Positions 26,301 to 32,936 of a stretch of 64,000 bases of DNA are shown here, one piece after another (position 1 is the first letter of the stretch; every line of letters begins with the position of its first letter). The stretch spans positions 1 through 64,000 of the forward strand of contig JACCGJ010001714.1 in the NCBI GenBank assembly GCA_013407085.1. The letters run 5' to 3'. The DNA is from Atriophallophorus winterbourni. Taxonomy: Eukaryota; Platyhelminthes; Trematoda; Plagiorchiida; Microphallidae. The notes beneath the pieces were generated by a model. It worked only from the letters and a program-made list of their open reading frames with translations, had not been told where the DNA came from and made no database searches. The position numbers and the translations under genes were made by a program.

Positions 26301-29300
26301 TTCATCCCAACGCGCCACGTCATGGACTGGCCACCCGATCTTTTCTCCCAGCTTCTGTCAGGCTCTGCGAATAAGGCGCGGTACGGTAAACGGTGAGTAG
26401 GCATTCTTAATACATGTCCCAACCATCGCAAGCGAGCAAGCATCAGCATTTCTCTCAGTCCGTGGCCACCTGGTCCTAACACCCGCTTGCAGACATCTAT
26501 ATTTGTAACACGATGCTGCCACCGAATGCGAGCAATTCTACGCAGGCAACGGGTATCAAAAACAGAAAGCCGACGGACATCTTCCGCTCGGATAGACCAG
26601 GTTTCGCAGCCATAAAGGAGTGTAGCACGCACCACTGCGTTGTACACTCGGCCTTTAGTATGGAGTGAAACATCGCGTCGACGCCACAGGTGGCGAAGGT
26701 TAGCAAACGCTGCACCCGCTTTGCGAACACGATGTGAGATCTCGTCCTCGACACAACCTCCAGCGGAGATACAACTGCCAAGGTAAACAAAGCTGTCGAC
26801 CAATTCAAGATTGACATCGCACACAGTTAGGTTTGGAAGAGAGCCGCTCCAATCCTGGGTAAGTGTTTTACACTTGTTAGGCGCAAAGCACATGCCATAC
26901 CTTGAAGCTTCAAGTGCCAGGCGGTCCAGGGCTTGTTGCATTATATGAGGGTCATCTCCCAGAAGTGCGATGTCATCGGCATACTCTAGATCGGTCGCTC
27001 GCTCACCCGGCAGAAGTTCAACACCTGTGCCCACCAGGCCAGCTAAAGCTTTTCTCAGGACATCGTCGATCGCGAAGTTAAAAAGGAACGGCGAGATAGG
27101 GCATCCCTGCCGCACCCCGCTGGAGATATTGAACGAGGACGACAATTGTCCGTACGCTCGAACCCTGCCCGAAGTTTGGCAATTATTATTATTATTATGC
27201 TTGCACAATCTGATACAGATATAGTGCCGTTCAACATAAACAATGAGATGTACAAAGCGAGAAGGGGGTACAAAGCGTTGTCATCGGCATCGTTGAACGT
27301 AGGCATGATACTACCCGGTTGCCTACACCGAAGTAGGGGAGATTTCGTTTAGGGGGTCCCACCCCGAGCCTTTACCCACAAGGCAGTGGAGCGAGAGAGG
27401 TTCGCACCTATCGGTGGCCGGTGACCGACGAAGCGGTTCATACACCCTTTTCTGGGAATTTCCAGTTCGGAGCCCGATAACCCCGTTGATAGGTTGGTGA
27501 CTTCAGTTTTTGCCTGTGCACCATACAATGGCAATATAATGCTTTCAAGATCCAAACATACTTCTCGGGCACTCCATGTCTCAGTAGACAGTTCCAAAGA
27601 CTTTCACGATCGATTGAATCGAATGCCGCTCGGATGTCAAGGAATACCACGATAGTTTGTTTACGAAAAGTGTGGCGTTGCTCCAGTAACTGACGGAGTG
27701 TGAAAATTTGATCTATGCACCCTCGGCCGGCACGAAACCCAGTTTGCTCCTCACGGATTTGCTCTTCCCGTTTGGTACTCAATCGGTGAAGCAGAATGGA
27801 CGCCAGTATTTTAGGAGCTACTGAAATGAGACTGATACCCCGATGATTTTCACAGGAATCGCGCCGTCCCTTTTTAAAAATAGGAGCAATTACTGACTCT
27901 CTCCAAGGGATCGGAACGCGTTCCTCAGCCCATATGTTGGCGAATAGCGCTTGAACAATGACGGAAGCAAAGCATCAGCACCTGATGCCCGATGGCGCTT
28001 AAGGCTCCGGACTACACTGTAAATCTCTGATTGAGTCGGAGCCTCAAGAGAAATCGACCATTGGGTACAGTGTTCCGTATTCTCGAAATCAGTGGGTGCA
28101 GAAGGCCAGTTAAACTGTGCTTCAAAATGTTCTGCCCATCGCTCCATACGTCTGTGCATGTTAAAAACTGACAAACCATCTGCTTCACGTATCAACTCAC
28201 TGATGCCTGGTCGCCCGCTTCCAGTTGTTCTGATGAGTTGGAACAATTTTCTGAAATTGCCTACAGCTGCCGCAGATTCCATTTCCGTAGCCTTAGAACT
28301 CCACCAACTTTCCCTGTCGGTTCTCAAACTGGCAACCAGTTTACGTTTAATAAGCCTTCGTGACGCATCATGTATGCTATCAGCAGAAAGCAACCGACGT
28401 TGGTCCATTAATTGGAGAGAATTCGCAGAAACCCAGTGCTGAGCTACACGGGAAGTCAACCCACAACTATCCAACGCGGCTGTTTCCAAGGAGGTTTGAA
28501 TCCCACTCCATTGGTCATCGATACTATTTTGGGGAACTGTAGACAGATGCAGACTCAAATTGGCCTGAAACCCTCGGAGAACCGGGAGATCGTTAAGCCT
28601 AGCAACATTCAACTGCCTTGCAACATTTCTACGTTTCCCACCAAAACGCATCGAGAGCTTAGCACAGACTAACGCATGATCGGACTCTAGACAGGTGCCC
28701 CAGTAGGAGCGGCAATCTTGCACACTCCCTCGCCAGGAGTAGCTGATAGCAATATGGTCAATTTGCGTGAACAAGGCCGCCGATGGAGATCTCCAAGTGG
28801 AGCAGTGGCGCTTCGAATGGCGGAAGTTAGTGCTGGCAAGGTACAGTCTGTGCTCTGAGCACAAGTTAAGCAATCTTTCGCCGTTGTCATTACGATGACA
28901 ATCGAGACCAAACCGTCCACCCACGAAATGCTCGTTCAAGGATAGACGGCCAACACGTGCATTCATGTCTCCAGCTAGGACAACGATGTCACTCCTCCAT
29001 GCAAGTCTAATGAGTTCTTGTAATCTTCCATAAAACTAATCCTTGTCACGTTCAGAGCTACAATTTGTCGGTGCATAGGCAGCAACCACAAACAGGTCGC
29101 GGGATTGGTTGCGAAATCGGCCTTTTTTGCACGAACCCTGTAGTCTTACTGCACAAAGGCGACTGTCGACTGGGATCCAGTCTAACAGTGCGACCTCAGC
29201 TCGCTCACTCAAGAAGATTCCGACACCAGCTTGACCAGATACCATGGCATCGTCATCAGTGGACAAACGTAGATAGAGTGACTTACGTAAGTTCGAAGGG

Positions 29301-31274
29301 TTAGACAATCGTGTAACTGAGCTAGAGTTATGCATGCGTGTTTCCGACAAACAGCACACATCGATGTCGAGGCTATCAAGCGTGCGAGCCAAGGCTGCCT
29401 GCTGTCCGATGCTAGGTAAAGTCCGTACATTAAACGCAGCTAATATGAATAGTACGCGTGGGCGGAAGAACGCTCTGGAGGCATTCGAAGCAGGCAAAAT
29501 ATTCGAAGTAGCTGAATTTGGAAACCTCGATGAACAAGCTGCACTTTTGTCAGGGCTAACCAAAGAACCACAAAACGGAAAACAGTTATTAAAAAAGTTT
29601 GCATGCAGTGTGAGATCATGTAAAGCATTTTGAGCAGAGAGCAAAGAGCTTGAAAGCTGAGAGCGTGAGAGCACGGGATCTGTCATTTTTACCTTTATTT
29701 TCATAATTGCTTGTGGGCGTGATACTACCCGGTTGCCCAGGCCGAAGTAGGGGGTTAGCTTAGGGGGCCCCACCCGGAGCCTTTGGCTAAAAAGCCTGAA
29801 CCACAAGGCAGTGGCTTGAGACTGAGTTTGTCTGACCTCTATCCATCGACCTTCCTGGTATGAGTAGCTCTGCTGGCACCAAAAGGCACCACCCAGTATG
29901 GCTCAATGGGTCAGGAAGGTACACAAACCATCGCACAACGTTAAGGTCCAGTCTCAGCGCGACGGCACAAAGTAATGCACGATATCGGAAAGGGGAAACC
30001 ACGATTGGAATAAAAATTACCAAGTTTGATAACGATACCGGTTGTCTCAGTCGGTCCCCGGATATGGAGTTGCAAGGTACGATATAACAGTGGTGGATAG
30101 TGGTGTTTGTGTAGGCGTAAGTCTTGAGAAGCAATAACCCTAATTAATATTACATGACAACCGGATGGCCTAAATCCAAATACCAAAAGTGGCAGGCAAA
30201 GAATATCACATTCGGTCATTTAAAGTGCCACGAAATCGCAGATTGAGATCTGACGCTCTTCTGTGGCATACCACCGAAAGAAATCTGGACGCTCGATTGG
30301 CTCGTTAGCCACATACAGTCCTGTGCAAACTAAACTGAATTAATAAAGCAGAACGAAGTAGAAACTTTGGACCGAATTATTAACATATCAACGATCAAAA
30401 CTAGACAACTATCATTTTATTGGAAAAATAGAAACACTTACCTTGAGGAAATATAGGAAACATTTGCTGTACCGGGCACCATTTCTTTGGCGCTTCCGAA
30501 ATCACAAACCTTCAGAACGAGGGTTGATTCATTGACCAGTAGGTTTGAGGATTTGATATCTCTATGGCAAATCTGGTGACTATGAAGGTACGCGAGTGCC
30601 TTGAGCATTTGATACGTAAAAACTTTGACCATGTGTGTGGGAAGTTTGGCGTCACGTTGAGCATAACGACAAATTAGCTCGCATAGATTTTCCGGAAAAC
30701 ACTCAAGCACCAGGTGCAAGAACAAATCCAAACCCGAAGTGGATGAGCTGCTACGATTACTAGAGCCGCGATGGCCAGCATTGTTCGACGGAGTTGTTGA
30801 ATAATAGTAATAGTAGAACTTCACGATATTTGGGTGAGGATTTAAACGCTGCATAATACCCAGTTCACGATTTTTATATCGTGGATCTTGCAGCACCCGC
30901 TTCACAGCCACCTGAAGAGCATTTTCATCAGCCTTTGAATTTTTGGAATCCGTGTTGGACTCAGGATGAATGGTTAAAACAGCACGCTCTATTTGTCCAA
31001 ACGTGCCTTGGCCAATAGTATCAACAAAATTCAGGTGTATCATTGCATGCTGGTTAGATCGAGCTCCCCGTGCCTGAACCATCATATGACGGGGGACAGA
31101 CAGAGATCCATGAAACATATTCATCAAATTATTTGCACTGTTTTTGGAAGTGTTCGAATTTTGGATATGATTAGGTGCTGCGTTTGCGTTCGACGTCATA
31201 TTAGATTGAACATTCGTCACAACAGAATGGTTAGTATTCCCAGATGCAGGACCAGGACGAGAGGTCACATTCAT
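17010..31274 (-). CDS. GSK3: GSK3/shaggy-type Ser/Thr protein kinase, three coding exons
   Basis: Spliced minus-strand gene: 31274-30442, 18582-17951 and 17311-17010, giving 588 residues. GSK3 kinases phosphorylate pre-phosphorylated substrates and act in Wnt and other signalling. The kinase core runs about residues 82-430: Gly loop GQGTFG (88-93), ATP lysine K125 (VAVKRVLQ), KNREL (R136, the counterpart of the GSK3 priming-phosphate arginine), HRD at 237-239, DFGSAK (D258, K263), activation-loop NVSY (Y274) and SSRYYRAPEL. All three phosphate-pocket residues are kept. Oddities are a Ser/Asn-rich insert between the beta4 and beta5 strands (about 160-181), SS in place of CS before RYYRAPE, KSSN in place of KPQN, and low-complexity tails. 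ATG 31274 has A at -3. An upstream in-frame ATG at 31433 would add 53 less kinase-like residues. A divergent paralogue rather than the canonical GSK3 is likely. Confidence 0.9.
17312..17950 (-). other. kinase gene intron 2
   Basis: A 639-bp intron bounded by GTAACT (donor) and TTGACAG (acceptor). No repeat or ORF of note is seen inside; the sequence is AT-rich. Confidence 0.7.
17951..18582 (-). CDS. GSK3: GSK3-like kinase, coding exon 2
   Basis: The acceptor TATTCTAG precedes the G that completes the Arg codon, giving SSR-YYRAPEL across the join. The exon holds the C-lobe: FGAQMYTCAIDTWSGGCVLAEML, GVDQLV-like DSVDQLVKVIRVLGTP, and the CMGC-type end SLRISPLDALQHSSFNELRELG. A polar, proline- and lysine-rich tail follows. 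The donor is GTAACT after CAGAG (exon ends at 17951). Confidence 0.9.
19047..19460 (+). pseudogene. RTE C-terminal fragment, highly decayed
   Basis: Plus-strand traces of the RTE C-terminus. The text around GAAACCTGGTCTATCC (19051), the RWQHRV-like FWWQHRVANKDG (about 19200) and the GWGPK-like GTTTGCATGGGTGGGGTCC (19436-19454) follow the same order as in the better copy that begins at about 19500. It is more diverged than its neighbour, so it is an older insertion. Confidence 0.6.
19500..20297 (+). mobile_element. RTE LINE, 5'-truncated plus-strand copy
   Basis: A better preserved RTE 3' end. It is open at 19576-20073 with YNAVVRAALLYGCKTWSIRAEDVR, RWQHRVTNIDVCKRVLGPGGHG, RLRWLGHVLRMPT and the terminal GWGPKAPPNSWLETL. 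The 3' UTR follows and the copy ends in five ATG repeats at 20282-20296. It is on the sense strand opposite to the kinase gene. Confidence 0.85.
20432..20645 (+). repeat. SINE-like element, diverged copy 1
   Basis: It starts with the family 5' end CGGATGTGCAAT and contains GGCCTGGGCAACCTGGCAGT (20572-20591). It ends GGATCAGGTTCGTAATTTCAT, a variant of the family 3' end. It is the most diverged long copy. It includes GGTTCGATTTC (20549-20559), which resembles a pol III B box, but other copies do not keep this. Confidence 0.6.
20646..21293. other. intron DNA without recognised elements
   Basis: AT-rich intron sequence; no ORF, repeat or RNA gene is seen. Confidence 0.5.
21294..21343 (-). repeat. 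SINE-like element, 3'-end fragment
   Basis: A truncated minus-strand copy: the ATGGTATGG tail and the conserved 3' end (read on plus as GTACAAGCCTGATCCAGGCA, then AAGTGTCGCACAG) directly abut RTE-X coding sequence. Confidence 0.6.
21338..22316 (+). pseudogene. RTE-X-like LINE reverse transcriptase C-terminus with (CAA)n tail
   Basis: Plus-strand LINE 3' part, distinct from the RTE copies around it. Pieces in three frames give HSQENLQSLMDCFSSACR, SMSKTKVLAQGA, HFTYLGSTI, then an open block (21607-21975) with YSACVLNTLLYGSET, HLRSIRRILNISWTDRVTN and RQRRLRWLVYRMENG. After a stop, KDVCKRDMKALDIDPASWEEL follows. This order is typical of a widespread invertebrate endonuclease-reverse transcriptase family. 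The 3' end is a short CAA run at 22302-22316. Frameshifts near 21415 and 21545 and the stop at 21973-21975 make it inactive. Confidence 0.75.
22400..24015 (-). mobile_element. RTE LINE, decayed minus-strand copy RTE-2 interrupted by a SINE
   Basis: Minus-strand RTE copy covering the reverse transcriptase N-terminal linker (22400-23250), part of the endonuclease (23476-23770; GDMNARVGRL, HHNDNRERLLNLCSEHRLYL) and the 5' leader-like region (about 23840-24015). It is parallel to RTE-3 at 28000-29960 but with many indels. A SINE-like element sits inside the endonuclease region at 23254-23469, flanked by a TGCTGG duplication. Confidence 0.8.
23254..23469 (-). repeat. SINE-like element with target-site duplication, 216 bp
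   Basis: The insertion is defined by comparison with the uninterrupted RTE-3 endonuclease (near 28830). Both sides carry TGCTGG (23248-23253 and 23470-23475), which occurs once in the empty site. Read on the minus strand it begins CGGATGTGCAAT and ends GGATCAGGCTTGTGCTTTCA followed by a single ATACC-type unit. No ORF. The inner hairpin has lost most of its loop but keeps TGGGC and GCCCA arms. Confidence 0.85.
24016..24110 (-). repeat. small RTE reverse transcriptase fragment
   Basis: About 95 bp matching the RTE region around 11440-11515 and 26885-26960 (AAGCTTCAAGTGCCAGGCGG and the following GCATTATAT). It abuts 5' leader sequence of RTE-2, which is not its neighbour in an intact element, so it marks a rearrangement or a separate short insertion. 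Confidence 0.6.
24189..24303 (-). repeat. SINE-like element, partial minus copy
   Basis: Covers the middle of the family (read on plus: CTGTCAGGTTATCTAAGC, later TTTCGGCATGCAGCTCAGTA and TTAGCACGGTT). It joins head to head with the next copy at about 24303/24304. Confidence 0.65.
24304..24660 (+). repeat. SINE-like element, plus copy split by another SINE fragment
   Basis: The 5' and middle parts (24304-24508) end at CACTTTGCCTG. The missing 3' end resumes at about 24626 with ATCAGGCTTGTGCTTTCAC and a tail of ATCAC repeats (24641-24660). The 117 bp between them are an inverted family fragment, so one copy inserted into another. Confidence 0.7.
24509..24625 (-). repeat. SINE-like element, 3' half, nested in another copy
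   Basis: Minus-strand 3' half (read on plus: TATGAAAGCACAAGCC through CAGGTTGCCCAGGCC). It preserves the TGGGC/GCCCA hairpin. It is located inside the plus-strand copy 24304-24660. Confidence 0.65.
24689..24920 (+). repeat. SINE-like element with perfect 8-bp target duplication, 232 bp
   Basis: The best-bounded copy. GCAAAACA occurs at 24681-24688 and again at 24921-24928. The element begins CGGATGTGCAAT, exactly the 5' end defined independently by the copy at 23254-23469, and ends in three ATACC units after CTTGTGCTTTC. The inner part has GGCCTGGGCAACCTGACAGT and the downstream GCCCA arm. No coding capacity is seen. Confidence 0.9.
24929..25263. other. intron DNA without recognised elements
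   Basis: No motif-bearing ORF or repeat is identified here; the open frame at 25057-25269 looks like chance. Confidence 0.4.
25264..25560 (+). repeat. decayed RTE 3' end
   Basis: Tracks the 3' end of the RTE copy at 19900-20297 with many changes: AAGTTCACCGTAGCGCTAG, TAGTTTGCTGGAAATACCCG, then CATCTGCTTTTCCTG and GCGTGGCACGCTGTCTTGC. No ATG tail remains. Confidence 0.55.
25600..25726. repeat. repeat shared with 29975-30090
   Basis: About 120 bp around AAATTACCAAGTTTGAT, GGTTGTCTCAGTCGGT-like sequence and CGGATATGGAGT, also present next to the 5' leader of RTE-3. It may be the extreme 5' end of RTE or an older element beside both. Confidence 0.5.
25727..25930 (-). repeat. SINE-like element, 5'-truncated minus copy with ATGCC tail
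   Basis: The tail reads GCATGGCATGGCAT on plus, i.e. ATGCC units after the 3' end. The body follows the family to the TTAGCACGGTTAGCCGCACA region, where it stops at the ATG tail of RTE-3. One of the two probably inserted next to or into the other. Confidence 0.7.
26150..27782 (-). pseudogene. RTE-3 reverse transcriptase, split by a 345-bp insertion
   Basis: The N-terminal block 27782-27536 has EEQTGFRAGRGCIDQIF and VFLDIRAAFDSIDRES. After the insertion, 27176-26150 gives SGVRQGCPISPFLFN, LEYADDIALLGDDPH (catalytic YADD) and a complete C-terminal domain up to GWGPKAPPNSWLETL and LLCVS. The C-terminal half is intact over about 340 codons, which makes this the best RTE polymerase sequence in the window. 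Confidence 0.85.
27184..27528 (-). repeat. 345-bp non-autonomous insertion with (ATA)n tail
   Basis: Inserted in the RTE-3 polymerase. TGGCAAT flanks both sides (27177-27183 and 27529-27535), and RTE-1 shows the empty site with one TGGCAAT. Read on the minus strand it ends in an ATA run (27198-27184), consistent with target-primed insertion. An internal part (about 27305-27390) resembles the RTE-3 5' leader at 29717-29813, including the CCACTGCCTTGTGG and AACCGGGTAGTATCA segments. No ORF with known motifs. Confidence 0.85.
27890..29806 (-). pseudogene. RTE-3 endonuclease and polymerase N-terminal part
   Basis: Endonuclease motifs of the RTE clade are clear: AAFNVRTL, DVCCLSETRMH, SGQAGVGIFLSERAEVALL, VVAAYAPTN, then after a frame break GDMNARVG, TQIDHIAIS and ESDHALV. 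The linker toward the polymerase follows (RRLIKRKLVASLRTDRESWW). The frame is lost between 29036 and 28966. At 27955 a deletion relative to RTE-1 removes 34 bp between two TTGAA repeats, destroying the start of the polymerase frame. Confidence 0.85.
29975..30090. repeat. repeat shared with 25600-25726
   Basis: The second copy of the short repeat described at 25600-25726 (AAATTACCAAGTTTGATAAC and CCCGGATATGGAGTTGC). Here it directly adjoins the 5' leader of RTE-3. Confidence 0.5.
30255..30345 (+). repeat. CR1 3'-tail fragment, plus orientation
   Basis: Matches the 3' UTR of the full-length CR1 at 35483-35720: GGCATACCACC, AGAAATCTGGACGCTCGATT, CCTGTGCAAAC and a short ACTGA-type end. It lies about 100 bp downstream of exon 1 of the kinase gene, inside intron 1. 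Confidence 0.75.
30442..31274 (-). CDS. GSK3: GSK3-like kinase, coding exon 1
   Basis: Codes for residues 1-277 and two bases of codon 278: an Asn/Ser-rich N-terminus without signal peptide, the N-lobe and the catalytic loop, up to YISS in the activation loop. The exon ends ...TCCTCAAG before a consensus donor GTAAGT (30441-30436). The protein has Met-rich spacing (MFHGSL, RHMMVQARG) before the domain. CR1 3'-tail repeats flank the exon on both sides in opposite orientation. Confidence 0.9.
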
Positions 31275-31435
31275 TTTTGTTCGAGAATGCGGGTGTGAGA
31301 GAGAATGAAAAGGGTCATCAAAATAATGACGTATCAATAGAACGAAACCGTAATCCAAAATAAGTGTAACGAAACTTTTGTATATGCCGCGAAGCCCCGA
31401 AGTGGCACATATAAACAACATTCGACAAATCATTT

Positions 31436-31560
31436 ATCCAGTTCAGCTTATTTCATTTCAGTTTGCACAGGACAGTAATTAGCTAACAAGTCAATCGAGC
31501 GACCTGAATTTATTTGGGTGGAAAGCTGCAAATTAGCACCCACCACTGCCAAAACTTTTT
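31436..31560 (-). repeat. CR1 3'-tail fragment, minus orientation
   Basis: The same tail in reverse (CAGTTTGCACAGGACAG, CAATCGAGCG, ATTTATTTGGGTGG). It starts about 160 bp upstream of the kinase start codon, so it falls in the putative 5' UTR or promoter region. Confidence 0.7.
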
Positions 31561-31770
31561 TGAGCCTATACGGATTGTATTTAAAGAGCACGGCATTATA
31601 GTCGATGCTGGAAAAATTAATAGCAGTTTCTCTTCACCAGCACGGTTTAAAAATCAACAAAATCAAGCATTTTGGATCTTTACGGGATTACACCTAAAAA
31701 TGTGATCTAACTAATTTTGTATAGCAATTAGTGAGAGTATTCAGAAAAACTTACCACATATACGGTCCAA

Positions 31771-32175
31771 ACGTAGCGGTTTAAGTACAGATAAAGCGCG
31801 CGGTTTTTGGATTACACGTAGCGTTCTGTTTTAAGACTAGTTCCATCCATTGTCGTGATTGTGCTGGAGTTCATGTGTTCTGTGTTTGTGTTATCTAAAC
31901 TACATCGGCTATTTTTTTCAGTTCAGTTTGCACAGGACTGTATGTGGCTAACGAGCCAATCGAGCGTCCAGATTTATTTCAGTGGTATGCCACAGAAGAG
32001 CGTCCACCTCTTCAAACAATATCTTCACAAATATCTTCTGGTATGTGAGTAATCTGGAAAATCTCCTAGAAATTCTCCCTCACCAATAGGTGAGGAGAAA
32101 CATAAACTGCTAGTGTTAACACTCCTAGTTGCACTTTCTTATTTATTACTTCATCTCGACTAGGTTTACCACTAC
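31771..32175 (+). repeat. 5' LTR of outer Gypsy element, carrying a CR1 tail insertion
   Basis: Matches the 3' LTR at 47578-47882 from GTAGCGGTTTA onward (GATAAAGCGCG, CCATCCATTGTCGTG, AAACTGCTAGTG, GACTAGGTTTACCACTACA). The first about 50 bp of the LTR are missing. A CR1 3' tail interrupts it at about 31912-32098. Immediately after the terminal CTACA comes TTGTGAGCCCGAAT, a mutated match to the tRNA-Trp-type primer site GGTGAGCCCGAC of the related element at 52-55 kb. Confidence 0.8.
31912..32098 (-). repeat. CR1 3'-tail insertion in an LTR, with hairpin
   Basis: Minus-oriented 3' tail of the CR1 family. It begins at its TTCAG repeats on the left and extends to CCTCACC-AATA-GGTGAGG at 32078-32095. 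The same hairpin occurs in the full-length CR1 at 35655-35671. The insertion is bounded by comparison with the uninterrupted 3' LTR near 47790-47812. Confidence 0.8.
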
Positions 32176-32261
32176 AATTTGTGAGCCCGAATTTGGATTA
32201 CTTTTTCACCCATTCTCGTATACGCATTTTGCTTTCTCATTTTGCGCACTATTTTTCTCAA

Positions 32262-32936
32262 CATGAAATCTCACAGTGAATCCAACGACGTCACAGAGGA
32301 GAAAATAAGCCATTTTACATTAACCACATTTGATATGAGTGATCCTCGTCTATGGTTTGCACGAATTGAAGCGCTATTCGAATCATATCGCGTCACGACG
32401 CAACGAACACAGTACAATCGTGTGGTTGGCATGCTCCTGCCTTCAGTTGCCAAGGAAGTTGCTAATCTTATTTACACCCGTCCGTCCACCGATCCTTACG
32501 ATGTCCTAAAACCAACTGTGATTTCCCGCATTGGCTCGATTGACGAACAGAACATACGCAAGGTACTTCCTGCGCCAAACTTGGTGACCGTTCAGCTTCC
32601 CAACATTTGCGGCACCTCACGCAATGGCAGGGCGGTGAACAAAGTAACGACAATGTATTGCGTCAAATATGGTTGCAGAGCCTTTCTCAAGAAATTCTTA
32701 AATTGCTGGCCGTCATGGATGCTAACACCAGCTTAGACCGACTCGCCAAGTTGGCAGATGAAGTTCATTACATTGCACACAATGTGTCCATCTCCAGTGT
32801 ATCCCAAAATACCACACCTGCTAATTTTCCTAATCCCCTTGAGAAAGAAATTTCTTCTTCTTCGGAATCGAAAGCAGAAGAGATAAAATCCCGTTTAAGC
32901 TTCATCACAGTAATAGACATGGGTGACTTCTGCTGA
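32262..32936 (+). pseudogene. outer Gypsy gag, frameshifted
   Basis: Gag of the CsRn1 type forms the particle. It begins MKSHSESNDV and has FDMSDPRLWFARIEALFESY and VVGMLLPSVAKEVANLIYTRP in the N-terminal part. After a frame change near 32600-32640 the frame 32607-32936 continues with LRQIWLQSLSQEILKLLAVM and LDRLAKLADEV. Gag then stops where LINE J begins; its zinc-finger end appears 8 kb away at 41042. Confidence 0.8.

Larger units (their letters stand above)
25931..29960 (-). mobile_element. RTE LINE, near full-length copy RTE-3
   Basis: The most complete RTE here. The minus strand runs from a 5' leader (about 29960-29700) through the endonuclease (29806-29036, 28966-28500) and reverse transcriptase (28500-26150) to a 3' UTR ending in five ATG repeats (25933-25947 on plus as CAT). 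The coding frame is broken at about 29000, by a 34-bp deletion at 27955, and by the 345-bp insertion at 27184-27528. It lies antisense to nothing else: it runs in the same direction as the kinase gene and would be transcribed within its pre-mRNA. Confidence 0.9.
18583..30441 (-). other. kinase gene intron 1, filled with retroelements
   Basis: An 11,859-bp intron between GTAAGT and TATTCTAG. It contains at least five RTE fragments in both orientations, one RTE-X-like LINE, a 345-bp non-autonomous insertion and the cluster of SINE-like copies. The stretch 18583-19046 next to exon 2 shows no recognisable element. Confidence 0.85.

Noticed and set aside
26497..26817. Antisense and other-frame ORFs over RTE, CR1 and Gypsy coding regions (for example 26497-26817, 28092-28442, 37365-37565)
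   Set aside because: They lie opposite or out of frame to clear reverse transcriptase or gag domains and have no motifs of their own.
29700..29813. HDV-like self-cleaving ribozyme in the RTE 5' leader
   Set aside because: TGGGCAAC is reminiscent of part of that fold, but I could not lay out the full nested double pseudoknot by eye. It is kept only as a test under the hairpin finding.
31275..31433. An upstream in-frame Met (31433) extending the kinase by 53 residues
   Set aside because: The extra residues are hydrophobic and unlike kinase N-termini, and the CR1 tail lies immediately upstream. ATG 31274 has a better context, so I preferred it, though the longer start cannot be excluded.
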